Shown one piece after another: positions 33,115-41,559 of a stretch of DNA of 64,000 bases. Within the stretch, counting starts at the first letter, position 1; the number at the start of each line of letters is the position of its first letter. The notes below the pieces were generated by a model. It made no database searches and was not told where the DNA came from. It saw only the letters and a program-made list of their open reading frames with translations. A program made the translations under genes and the position numbers. Source of the stretch: CAXXOK01 sp963674895 (GTDB lineage Bacteria > Bacillota > Clostridia > Christensenellales > Aristaeellaceae); the NCBI GenBank assembly GCA_963674895.2, contig CAXXCY010000002.1, positions 829,355-893,354 of the forward strand, in the 5' to 3' direction.

Positions 33115-33873
33115 TCATGATATCCGCATTGGGATTTGATGGTCCCTCAGCGTTCGCTTGAGTTCCCGGATATCCACCTCGCGGGAGTGGAAGATGCTGG
33201 CCGCTAAGCCCGCGTCCACGCGCGGCAGCTTGAACAGCTCGATAAAATCTTCCGCTTTGCCCGCGCCGCCCGAGGCGATCAGCGGCAGGCGGACGGCGTC
33301 GGCGATGGCTGTGAGCATCGGGAGATCGAACCCGCCGCGCACGCCGTCGGTATCGATGGAGTTGACCACCACCTCGCCCGCGCCGGATTGCTCGCCGAAC
33401 TTGACCCACTCCACGGCGTCCAGCCCCGTGTCCACGCGCCCGCCCTTGGCAAAGATATGAAACGACCCGTCCACGCGCTTGACGTCCATGGAAAGCACCA
33501 CACACTGGTCGCCGTAGCGTTTAGCAGCTTCGGCGATGAGTTTCGGGTTTTTGATCGCGCCGGAGTTCACGCTTACCTTGTCCGCGCCGCACTTTAATAC
33601 CCGGTCGAAATCATCCAGCGAGTTGATGCTGCCCCCGACCGTCAGCGGGATGAACACCTGCGCAGCCGTGCGCCGGAGCACGTCCGCGAACAGCGGCCTG
33701 CCCTCGAAGCTCGCCGTGATATCGTAAAACACGAGCTCGTCCGCGCCCGAATCGTTGTAGAAGGCCGCGAGGGCGACCGGGTCTTCAATATCACGCAAAC
33801 CTTCGAAGTTCACGCCCTTGACCACCCGGCCGTTTCGTACGTCCAAACAGGGGATAATCCGTTTCGTCAGCAT
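33115..33873 (-). CDS. hisF: Imidazole glycerol phosphate synthase cyclase subunit
   Basis: The 252-residue TIM-barrel subunit closes the imidazole ring with ammonia from HisH. The catalytic Asp residues are in IIPCLDVRNGRVVKG (N terminus) and at the end of a central strand (VVNSIDTDG). It overlaps hisA by 7 bases. It works as a HisF-HisH complex. Confidence 0.97.
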   Translation of the reverse strand: MLTKRIIPCLDVRNGRVVKGVNFEGLRDIEDPVALAAFYNDSGADELVFYDITASFEGRPLFADVLRRTAAQVFIPLTVGGSINSLDDFDRVLKCGADKVSVNSGAIKNPKLIAEAAKRYGDQCVVLSMDVKRVDGSFHIFAKGGRVDTGLDAVEWVKFGEQSGAGEVVVNSIDTDGVRGGFDLPMLTAIADAVRLPLIASGGAGKAEDFIELFKLPRVDAGLAASIFHSREVDIRELKRTLRDHQIPMRIS

Positions 33874-34592
33874 GCGTCGTCTCCTTTGGCAATATCGAGC
33901 GCGCGTTTGAGCGAGAGCTTGCCCGTATACAGCGCCTGGCCGATGATCGCGCCGTACACGCCCAAACCGCGCAGGGCGGTGATTTCTGTTTCGAAGGAAA
34001 TCCCGCCGGACGCGATCACCTGCAGCCCTTCGATGGCTTTGAGCCGTTCATAGGCGGCGAGGTTCGTGCCCATAAGCAGGCCGTCCTTAGCGATATCGGT
34101 ATAGATGACGGTGGAGATTCCCGCCTCAAAAAGCCTGCGGCAGAAATCAAACCCCTCCAGACCGGATACGTTCGTCCAGCCGTGGATCGCGACCAGCCCG
34201 TCCTTTACGTCCACGCCGGCGACCAGGCTCCCGCCGTATTGCCTGCCCATGCGCCTAACAAACTCGAAGTCCTCCACGGCGGCCGAGCCGAGGATGACCC
34301 GCTTCACGCCCATGGAGAGGTAGTCCTTAATTGTCCGTTCGTCGCGGATTCCGCCGCCCACCTCGACGTCCAGCGGCAGCTTGCAAAGCTCGCGGATGAC
34401 CGCGCGGTTTTTTGGGCTGCCGTCCTTCGCGCCGTCCAGGTCCACCGCGTGCAGGTGTTCCGCGCCGGCATACAGGAAGCCCTTGGCGGTTTCCACGGGA
34501 TCGTCGGAATACACGGTCATGCGGTCGTAATCGCCCTGCTTTAGGCGCACCGCCTTGCCGCCGCGCAGGTCGATGGCGGGAAAGATCAGCAT
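33867..34592 (-). CDS. hisA: ProFAR isomerase
   Basis: The 241-residue TIM-barrel enzyme isomerises ProFAR to PRFAR. The N terminus IFPAIDLRGGKAVRL carries the catalytic Asp8, and YTDIAKDGLL the second catalytic Asp. It is a homologue of the adjacent hisF; the two share the doubled half-barrel pattern. Confidence 0.97.
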   Translation of the reverse strand: MLIFPAIDLRGGKAVRLKQGDYDRMTVYSDDPVETAKGFLYAGAEHLHAVDLDGAKDGSPKNRAVIRELCKLPLDVEVGGGIRDERTIKDYLSMGVKRVILGSAAVEDFEFVRRMGRQYGGSLVAGVDVKDGLVAIHGWTNVSGLEGFDFCRRLFEAGISTVIYTDIAKDGLLMGTNLAAYERLKAIEGLQVIASGGISFETEITALRGLGVYGAIIGQALYTGKLSLKRALDIAKGDDAC

Positions 34593-34595
34593 AGC

Positions 34596-35207
34596 TTACG
34601 CTCCTTTGGCAAAATTGGATAGGATTTGCAGGCCGGTTTCGCCGCTCTTCTCGGGGTGGAACTGCGTGCCGCATACGTTCCCGTTTCGCACGATCGCCGT
34701 CAGCGGGACGCCGTACTGCGCGGTGGCGACCAGCGCTTCGTCGCAGTCCGCGGCGTAAAAGCTGTGCACGAAGTATACGAAATCGCCCTGTTTAACGCCT
34801 TTAAGCAGCGGGTCGTCCGGCTTTCGGATGTCCAGGCTGTTCCAGCCCATGTGCGGCACCTTGAGGCCGCCCACGAGCGGCGCCATCGATTCCACATGCC
34901 CCCGGATCAGCCCCAGCCCCTTGTGCTCGCCGTACTCAAAGCCCGTGTCAAATAAAAGCTGCATCCCCAGACACACGCCCAGCAGCGGCTTGCCCTGTGC
35001 CGCCTGCTCAACAAGCAGCGTGTCCAGACGCAGGGCGCGCAGCTTGTCCGCCGCGTCGCCGAACGCGCCCACGCCGGGCAGGATGATCCTGTCCGCGCCG
35101 CGCAGCGTATCCGCGTCGCGGGTGACGAGGCCCTCCGCGCCGATGTGGTTTAAGGAGCATGTCAGCGAATAGAGGTTGCCCACACCGTAGTCGACGATCG
35201 CGATCAT
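34596..35207 (-). CDS. hisH: Imidazole glycerol phosphate synthase glutaminase subunit
   Basis: The 203-residue class I amidotransferase supplies ammonia to HisF. The nucleophile Cys is in LLGVCLGMQLLF, and the His-Glu pair in GTQFHPEKSG. The start overlaps the stop of hisB by 4 bases. Confidence 0.97.
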   Translation of the reverse strand: MIAIVDYGVGNLYSLTCSLNHIGAEGLVTRDADTLRGADRIILPGVGAFGDAADKLRALRLDTLLVEQAAQGKPLLGVCLGMQLLFDTGFEYGEHKGLGLIRGHVESMAPLVGGLKVPHMGWNSLDIRKPDDPLLKGVKQGDFVYFVHSFYAADCDEALVATAQYGVPLTAIVRNGNVCGTQFHPEKSGETGLQILSNFAKGA

Positions 35208-35803
35208 GCGTTGCCTCCCAGCGTCCCCTTGGTGGAGGGGATATCGTCGGCAAACGCGGGGTCAATCGCCGCGGCCGCACGCAGCGCGCGGCCCGCGGCC
35301 TTGAACATCGCCTCCAGAATGTGGTGCGTGTTCTCGCCCGCGAGCTGGCGCAGGTGCAGCGTGACGCGCGCCTCCCGCGTCAGCGCGAGAAAGAATTCCT
35401 TCACAAGCTCGGTATCAAACGTCCCGACCTTCTGCGAGGGGAGATCGGCGGAGAACCCCAGTGTGCCGCGCCCGCTCAGGTCCACGGCGGCGAGCACCAG
35501 CGCCTCATCCATCGGCAGAACGCAGTCCGCAAAGCGCGTCACTCCGCGCAGATCGGAAAGCGCGTCTCTCAACGCCTGCCCGAGCGCGATGCCGACGTCC
35601 TCCACGGTGTGGTGGTCGTCCACCTGCGTGTCGCCCTTGCAGGAAAGCGTCAGGTCGAAGCGTGCGTGCTTGGCAAACAGCGTAAGCATGTGGTCCAGAA
35701 ACCCGCATCCCGTCTGAATCTCGGAGCTCCCCTTGCCGTCCAGGTTGAGCGTGAGGGCGATGTCGGTTTCCGCGGTGGTCCGGTTGACGCTTGCGGTTCT
35801 CAT
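35204..35803 (-). CDS. hisB: Imidazoleglycerol-phosphate dehydratase
   Basis: The 199-residue enzyme has only the dehydratase domain; the phosphatase step is done by the PHP gene at the operon end. The Mn-binding motifs are DDHHTVEDVGIALG and the related HHILEAMFKAAGRAL. FLDHML is also typical. It overlaps hisC by 4 bases. Confidence 0.97.
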   Translation of the reverse strand: MRTASVNRTTAETDIALTLNLDGKGSSEIQTGCGFLDHMLTLFAKHARFDLTLSCKGDTQVDDHHTVEDVGIALGQALRDALSDLRGVTRFADCVLPMDEALVLAAVDLSGRGTLGFSADLPSQKVGTFDTELVKEFFLALTREARVTLHLRQLAGENTHHILEAMFKAAGRALRAAAAIDPAFADDIPSTKGTLGGNA

Positions 35804-36867
35804 GCCGAGGCCTCCTTCATGAGTTCGATCGTTTTTTCAAGCAGGGTTCGCATCTGTTCGGCGCTGCCGACGGTGATGCGCACATGATTTTTGAGCAGCG
35901 GATCGTTGAAATAGCGCACCAGCACGCCCTTTGCCTTCAGCCCCCTGTAATAGGCTTCGCCCGTCATTTTCGGCGGGGAAGCGAACAGGAAATTGGCGGC
36001 GCTGTCCGCCACGGAGAACCCGAGGGCGCGCAGGTCGTCCGCGCTTTGCTCGCGCTGGGCGACGATGCCGCTGACGCAGGATTGGAAGTACGCCGTATCC
36101 CGCATGGCTTCGATGCCTGCAAGCATCGTCAGGCTGTTGATGGAATAGGGGTTGAAGGAATTCTTGATGCGGTTCAGGTCGTCGATGATCTCCGCCGACG
36201 CTAGCGCGTAGCCCAGCCGCCCGCCCGCCAGCGACCGGGATTTGGAATAGGTGCGCACGATCAGCAGGTTGGGGTAGACCTTTAGCAGCGGCAGGCAGGT
36301 TTCGCCGCCGAAATCGATATACGCCTCGTCGATCAACACCACGCTGTCTCTGTTGGTCTTCAGGATTTCCTCGATACCGGACAGCGGCATGGCGATGGAG
36401 GTCGGCGCGTTGGGATTGGCGATGGCGATCGGCATGCCGAGGCTGCAGAACTTCTCTGCCGGGATTGTGAAATCCTTGTCGAGCGGGACCACCGTTCCGA
36501 TGAGGCCGTACAGCCGCGCGTATACCTTGTAAAACCCGTAGCTGATCTCGGGATAGGCAAAGCCGCGCCCATCCCCGTAGGCCATGAAGGCGAAGGCCAG
36601 CACCTCGTCCGAGCCGTTGCCCGTAAACACGTTTGCAGGCTGCAGGCCGTACTGTGCGGCAATGGTTTCGCACAGCGTTTTCGCCAGAGGATCGGGGTAA
36701 AGGTTCAGCCGCGAGATGATCTGGCGGTTCAGCGCTTCCACCACGCGCGGGGAGGGCGGGAAGGGGCTTTCGTTGGTATTGAGCTTCACGTACTGCTGGT
36801 CCTGCGGCTGTTCCCCGGGCACATACGGCGTGAGGGTTTGCAGGCGTTCCACAAGAAAACGGCTCAT
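35800..36867 (-). CDS. hisC: Histidinol-phosphate aminotransferase
   Basis: The 355-residue PLP enzyme uses glutamate to aminate imidazole acetol phosphate. The PLP Lys is in TYSKSRSLAGGRLGY, and KLNTNESPFPPSP is the family's N-terminal block. The ATG at 36867 overlaps the hisD stop (ATGA). An in-frame extension reaching to 37170 lies within hisD and is not real. Confidence 0.95.
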   Translation of the reverse strand: MSRFLVERLQTLTPYVPGEQPQDQQYVKLNTNESPFPPSPRVVEALNRQIISRLNLYPDPLAKTLCETIAAQYGLQPANVFTGNGSDEVLAFAFMAYGDGRGFAYPEISYGFYKVYARLYGLIGTVVPLDKDFTIPAEKFCSLGMPIAIANPNAPTSIAMPLSGIEEILKTNRDSVVLIDEAYIDFGGETCLPLLKVYPNLLIVRTYSKSRSLAGGRLGYALASAEIIDDLNRIKNSFNPYSINSLTMLAGIEAMRDTAYFQSCVSGIVAQREQSADDLRALGFSVADSAANFLFASPPKMTGEAYYRGLKAKGVLVRYFNDPLLKNHVRITVGSAEQMRTLLEKTIELMKEASA

Positions 36868-38153
36868 GGCAGTTCCTCCATCCGGATGCCCACGGCCCGC
36901 GCGTGCGCGGTCAGGCCTTCGCTGTGCGCAAACCGCGTTGCGTCCTCGCCGGCGGCCAGAAGCGCCTCGCGGGAATAGTACAGGAAGCTCGAGCGCTTGA
37001 TGAAATCGTCCACGCCCAGCGGCGAGGCAAAGCGCGCCGCGCCGGACGTCGGCAGGGTGTGGTTCGGGCCCGCGAGATAGTCGCCCAGCGTTTCCGGGCA
37101 GTAGCGGCCCAGGAACACGCTGCCCGCGTTTTTTATCAGCGGCAGCCAATCGAACGGCTCGTCCACGCACAGCTCGAGGTGCTCCGGGGCGATGGCGTTG
37201 GCGATGCCGCAGCCGATGGCGAGGTTGGGCACGAGGATAATCCTGGCGTTGCCGTCGATGGAGGCGCGGGCGATTTTCTGCCGGGCGAGCAGCGGGAGCT
37301 GCGCCTCGATCTCCGCCTGCACCTGCGCGGCCAGTGTTTCCGAATCGGTAATTAGCCAGGAGGCCGCCAGCACGTCATGCTCGGCCTGGCTCAACAGGTC
37401 GGCAGCGAGCCAGGCGGGGTTTGATTTCGCGTCGGAAATGACCAAAATCTCGCTCGGGCCCGCGATGGTATCGATCGCCACGGCGCCCTGCGCGAAGCAA
37501 AGCTGCTTGGCGGTGGTCACGTAGATATTGCCAGGCCCCAGAATTTTGTCCACGCGCCGGATGGTCTGCGTGCCGTAGGCGAGCGCCGCGACGGCCTGCG
37601 CGCCGCCGAGCTTGACGATTTCCTGTATGCCCGCGATCTTCGCGGCGGCCAGTATCACATCGGGAACGCCGCCGCTTTCGTCGGGCGGCGTGGTCATCAC
37701 GATACGGCCCACGCCCGCGATCTTGGCGGGGATGGCGGCCATGAGCACGGAACTGGGGTAGCGCGCCGTGCCGCCGGGCACGTACAGACCGGCGCTTTCC
37801 AAAGGCAGGATGCGCTGTCCGAGCACCACGCCGTTTTCCCGCTTGTCGGTGAAGCCTTCCCGCTGCTGCTGCTCGTGGTAGCGTGTGATATTGCCCGCCG
37901 CGCGCCGCATGGTCCCGATCAGCGCGGGAACGACGCGCGCGAAACCTTCTTCGATCTCCCGCTGCGAAACCGTCAGCGACTTGAGCTTCGCGCCGTCGAA
38001 CCGTTCGGCGTATTCCAGCGCCGCCTCGTCGCCGCGCGCCTTTACGTCGTCCAAAATGGCCTGTACGGTTTGGGTCACGTCCCGCGTGGGGACGGAGGCG
38101 CGGTTTAAAAGCTCTTCCAGCGGCTGGCCTGCGTAGCGAACGATCTGTATCAT
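36864..38153 (-). CDS. hisD: Histidinol dehydrogenase
   Basis: The 429-residue NAD-dependent zinc enzyme oxidises histidinol to histidine in the last two steps. ILGPGNIYVTTAKQL, IDTIAGPSEILVI and PEHLELCVDEP are characteristic, and the zinc ligands include residues of GPNHTLPTSGAAR. It overlaps hisG and hisC by 4 bases each. Confidence 0.97.
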   Translation of the reverse strand: MIQIVRYAGQPLEELLNRASVPTRDVTQTVQAILDDVKARGDEAALEYAERFDGAKLKSLTVSQREIEEGFARVVPALIGTMRRAAGNITRYHEQQQREGFTDKRENGVVLGQRILPLESAGLYVPGGTARYPSSVLMAAIPAKIAGVGRIVMTTPPDESGGVPDVILAAAKIAGIQEIVKLGGAQAVAALAYGTQTIRRVDKILGPGNIYVTTAKQLCFAQGAVAIDTIAGPSEILVISDAKSNPAWLAADLLSQAEHDVLAASWLITDSETLAAQVQAEIEAQLPLLARQKIARASIDGNARIILVPNLAIGCGIANAIAPEHLELCVDEPFDWLPLIKNAGSVFLGRYCPETLGDYLAGPNHTLPTSGAARFASPLGVDDFIKRSSFLYYSREALLAAGEDATRFAHSEGLTAHARAVGIRMEELP

Positions 38154-38779
38154 GCGTTTTCTCCCTGCCGCTTCAGCGCGTCCGTCAGGCGCTGGATTTC
38201 CGCGGCTTTGAATTTCATCGAGGCTTTATTGGCAATCAGGCGCGCGCTGACGGGAAGGATGGTTTCCAGGACTTCCAGATGGTTTTGCCTGAGCGTCGTG
38301 CCGGTTTCCACAAGGTCCACGATCACGTCGGACAGCCCCAGAATTGGTGCGAGCTCGATGGAACCGTTGAGCTTGATGATGTCGATCTCGCGGCTCTTGG
38401 AGGCGTAGTAGGCCTTGGCGATGGCGGGGTACTTGGTCGCCACGCGCAGCGGCGCGGTGAAGTCCTCCCGGAAATCCACGGGCGCGGCCACGCACATGCG
38501 GCACTTGCCGAAGCCCAGGTCCATCAGCTCGTATACGTCGTTCTCGCCTTCCAAAAGGGTGTCCTTGCCGCAGATGCCCACGTCCGCCGCACCGCGCTCC
38601 ACATAGATCGCGACGTCGCTGGGCTTGACCAGCAGATAGCGCACACGGCCGCTCTCGTCAAAGATCACCAGCCGCCGGTCGTCGGCCTGCACGCCGCCGC
38701 AGTCGTATTCGCAGGCGGCGAACAGCTTGCAGACCCTGTCCCCCAGCCGGCCCTTGGGAAGCGCAATGGTAAACATCAT
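38150..38779 (-). CDS. hisG: ATP phosphoribosyltransferase, short form
   Basis: The 209-residue catalytic subunit makes phosphoribosyl-ATP, the committed step. It begins MFTIALPKGRLG and contains the PRPP-binding region DVIVDLVETGTTLRQN. The short form lacks the C-terminal histidine-sensing domain and needs HisZ, which is encoded immediately upstream with a 4-base overlap. Feedback inhibition by histidine therefore acts through HisZ. Confidence 0.97.
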   Translation of the reverse strand: MMFTIALPKGRLGDRVCKLFAACEYDCGGVQADDRRLVIFDESGRVRYLLVKPSDVAIYVERGAADVGICGKDTLLEGENDVYELMDLGFGKCRMCVAAPVDFREDFTAPLRVATKYPAIAKAYYASKSREIDIIKLNGSIELAPILGLSDVIVDLVETGTTLRQNHLEVLETILPVSARLIANKASMKFKAAEIQRLTDALKRQGENA

Positions 38780-39891
38780 TCCCGTACCTCCCTGAGCTCG
38801 CCCTGCTCAAAGCGCAGGGTTTTGCCGGCTTTCAAATCCTCCGGTTTATCGCCTTTTCGGGTGATGACGCGCAGGCTTTGCGCCGCCAGATCGAACACCG
38901 CCCGATGGAGGGAGGGAAGATCGGCGTCCTCGGGATAGAGCACCAGAATGTCGGCGTCCAGCGCGCGGCGGTCGCTCAGAACGCGGCCCAGCTCGTCCAG
39001 ATACACGGCGAAGCCGATGCCGTTCGCCTGCTTGCCGAAGCGGCGCATCAGCGGGTCGTACCGCCCGCCGGAAAGCACTGCGCGGGGCGCGCCCTGCACG
39101 TAGCCCTGGAACACGATCCCGTTGTAATAGTCCAGCTCGTTGAGCATGGAGAGGTCGAGCCGGAGGGAATCGGCGGCGCCGGCTGCGTTCAGCGTATCGT
39201 AGAGCGTCCGGAGCTCCTGCAGCGCGGCTTCGGTCTGCTCGCTGGCCGACAGCTTACGCGCGGCGGGAAAAACGGCGTCAAACGGCCCCGCCAGCTTCGT
39301 CATCTGCACGATGCGCTCCGCATAATCGGGCGCGGTATCCTGTTCCCGCAGATAAGCTTCCAGCTCGTGCGCGTTTTTTCGGCGGATCAGCGAAAGGGCC
39401 TGCTCCTGCTGCGCGGGCGTTAGTCCCGCGCCGTCCAGCAGCCCGGTGGTAAAGCCCATGTGGCTTACGTCCAGCACATAGGGCAGGCCGGTCAGCTCCA
39501 AGCTTTCCACGGCCAGGCGGACGACCTCCGAAACGACATACCCGTCCGTATCACCAATTGCCTCGATTCCCATCTGCTCGATCTCGGCCACCTCGCGGTT
39601 GACAGCCGAATAGCTGTAGACGCTCTCCTGGTAATACACGCGCTCGATGCCCCGGCGCTCCCTGCGCGCATGCTTGACGATGGAAAGCGTCACGTCGGGC
39701 TTGAGCGCCATCAGCTTGCCGTCCGGATTGGTGAAGGTGAGCACGTTTTCGCTTTTCAGAAAGCTCTTGTTTTCCAGGTACAGGCCGTATTCCTCGAACC
39801 GGCGCATGGAAAAGCGCGTATAGCCCAGGCTTTCGTAGAGATTCCGAAGCCGGGTCAGGAGCTGATTGCGTTTGGATTCGGTGGGGGCCAT
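38776..39891 (-). CDS. hisZ: ATP phosphoribosyltransferase regulatory subunit
   Basis: The 371-residue protein is a catalytically dead histidyl-tRNA synthetase paralogue that joins HisG and senses histidine. LKPDVTLSIVKHA and VYYQESVYSYS resemble the HisRS motifs, and LSGGRYDPLMRRFG is the conserved C-terminal block. It is the first gene of the operon; GGAGG lies four bases before the ATG. Confidence 0.93.
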   Translation of the reverse strand: MAPTESKRNQLLTRLRNLYESLGYTRFSMRRFEEYGLYLENKSFLKSENVLTFTNPDGKLMALKPDVTLSIVKHARRERRGIERVYYQESVYSYSAVNREVAEIEQMGIEAIGDTDGYVVSEVVRLAVESLELTGLPYVLDVSHMGFTTGLLDGAGLTPAQQEQALSLIRRKNAHELEAYLREQDTAPDYAERIVQMTKLAGPFDAVFPAARKLSASEQTEAALQELRTLYDTLNAAGAADSLRLDLSMLNELDYYNGIVFQGYVQGAPRAVLSGGRYDPLMRRFGKQANGIGFAVYLDELGRVLSDRRALDADILVLYPEDADLPSLHRAVFDLAAQSLRVITRKGDKPEDLKAGKTLRFEQGELREVRE

Positions 39892-39936
39892 GGTTTCCTC
39901 CGATCAATAGCTGCGGTTGGTTTCCAGGTCAAAGCC

Positions 39937-39965
39937 ATCGTACCACACGCAAACGCTTTAGTCAA
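39937..39965 (-). promoter_or_regulatory. Promoter of the histidine operon
   Basis: On the minus strand TTGACT (39965-39960), a 17-base spacer and TACGAT (39942-39937). The leader is only about 40 bases, with no T-box, so control is not by tRNA-His antitermination of the T-box kind. Confidence 0.8.
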
Positions 39966-40019
39966 GTAACGTGATAACGCGGTACCGTAGAAAATCATTC
40001 CGGTTTTTTGTGCAAATTG

Positions 40020-41516
40020 TCATACGGGAGCGAACAGATCGTTGCGCTCATAGAGGTATACGGCGTCGTACCAGAAGTCGGGTGTGTCCGATGTCGCGAC
40101 CAGGGTATACAGCCCGCCGAGGTCGGAAGGGAGCGGGTCCCGGGACACTACATAATCGGTGACACCTTCCAGGATATAGCGCCTTTGTTCGTCAAGCATT
40201 TCCTGAATTGGAACGTTGGTCTGATGGAAATACTTCACACTCGGCGTGATGTTGCACGCGGCGTAAAAGCCCGCGTCCATAAAGCCGTAGTTGAGCAGCG
40301 TGGCGTTCGGGGTTTCATTGACGATCCTGGCGAACTTGTATTGCATGGTTTCGTCCCTGGGCTTGAGGAGGTCCGGCGTGTTGACGCTCGCGGCCAGGCA
40401 GAAGACGGCCGAGCAGAGGGCAAAGACGAGGGCCGCGGCCGCTGTCAGAATCCTGCGTCCGTTAAGCAGTTTGTCCGCCCAACCGCCGAGCGGCGCGAGC
40501 GCGCACCCCGTGAAGGCCCCGAGAATCAGGCCGTAATATACGTAGCTCTTGCCGCTGATGAACACGCCCAGCGCGGTGAAACCGAAAAGTGCCCATACCC
40601 AGCGCTTTTCCGCGCCGGAAACCCTGCGGGACACGGTCAACCAGACGCCGCCCAGCAGCAGGGGAACGGTATAGGCTGCGTTTTCCCAAACCCATGCCCA
40701 GACGGATAGGAGCACCGCTTTGATCTGTCCCGAAAGCGTCCGGGTTTCCAGGGTGGTATAGACGAAGATATTATCGTACAGGTAGGTTTTCAGCCATGCT
40801 CCGATCGCGCCGTTGAGCCCGAAGTAGAGGACCCATGGCAAAGTGGCTATGGCAACGCCCAGCAGAAACCAGCCGGCGCAGGCGAACGCGTCGCGGACCC
40901 TGCGGCGGAACAGATGGTAAACAAACAGCCCGCCGATCCATGCGCCGTAAAAGCCCAGCATCGTGAACTTGATCCACAGCACACCGCCGCACAGTATCCC
41001 GTGGAAAATCAATTGCCGGGCGCTCATACGCTCCGGGGCCTGCGTGCGCTGCCAGCGCAAGACCGCGTACAGCGACCACGCGAGGATCGGAAGGCACAGC
41101 TCCTCTGCGCTGCCGCCCTGCTGGAAGCTCAGCGACGACAGGATCGCCGCCCCGGCGGCCAGCAGCAGCACCCATGCCGAACCCTTTACTTCCAAGAGCG
41201 CGAGCAGCTTGTACAGGGACCATAAAAACAGGCCGAAGGCCAGGATTTCCAGCAAAAATACGCCCAGGAAGCTGGTGGAATCGATCAGCGCGCACAGCGC
41301 GTACAGCGCGTAGAGCAGCGGGCCCTTGTGGTCGTACAGATCCCGGTAGATCACCAGCCCTTTGATCATCCCCTTGCCGCAGGAAAAGAAGATATTGGTG
41401 TCGGACCAATCGTTGAGCGGATAGAGCGGGGACGATTTGGAGCACAGCAACAGAAAGGCAGCGGCGATCGCCATGCCGTACAGAAGGAAAATAATGTCCC
41501 GCCTGCGATTTGCCAT
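40020..41516 (-). CDS. Polytopic GT-C glycosyltransferase-like protein (GT39/PMT family)
   Basis: The 498-residue membrane protein has around ten hydrophobic helices. After the first helix comes a periplasmic-type loop with acidic residues (DWSDTNIFF), followed by LYDHKGPLLY, a motif of protein mannosyltransferase/ArnT-type GT-C enzymes, which use polyprenyl-phosphate sugars outside the membrane. The soluble C terminus is short. The ATG at 41516 has AAGGAGG five bases upstream. A second GT-C-like protein is encoded just upstream. The acceptor is unknown. Confidence 0.75.
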   Translation of the reverse strand: MANRRRDIIFLLYGMAIAAAFLLLCSKSSPLYPLNDWSDTNIFFSCGKGMIKGLVIYRDLYDHKGPLLYALYALCALIDSTSFLGVFLLEILAFGLFLWSLYKLLALLEVKGSAWVLLLAAGAAILSSLSFQQGGSAEELCLPILAWSLYAVLRWQRTQAPERMSARQLIFHGILCGGVLWIKFTMLGFYGAWIGGLFVYHLFRRRVRDAFACAGWFLLGVAIATLPWVLYFGLNGAIGAWLKTYLYDNIFVYTTLETRTLSGQIKAVLLSVWAWVWENAAYTVPLLLGGVWLTVSRRVSGAEKRWVWALFGFTALGVFISGKSYVYYGLILGAFTGCALAPLGGWADKLLNGRRILTAAAALVFALCSAVFCLAASVNTPDLLKPRDETMQYKFARIVNETPNATLLNYGFMDAGFYAACNITPSVKYFHQTNVPIQEMLDEQRRYILEGVTDYVVSRDPLPSDLGGLYTLVATSDTPDFWYDAVYLYERNDLFAPV

Positions 41517-41559
41517 CTTACCCTCCTTGTAAGCGCAGTATACCATATTCCGCTTGCGT

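Noticed and set aside
36868..37170. N-terminal extension of hisC
   Set aside because: It lies within hisD in another frame, and the real start overlaps the hisD stop.
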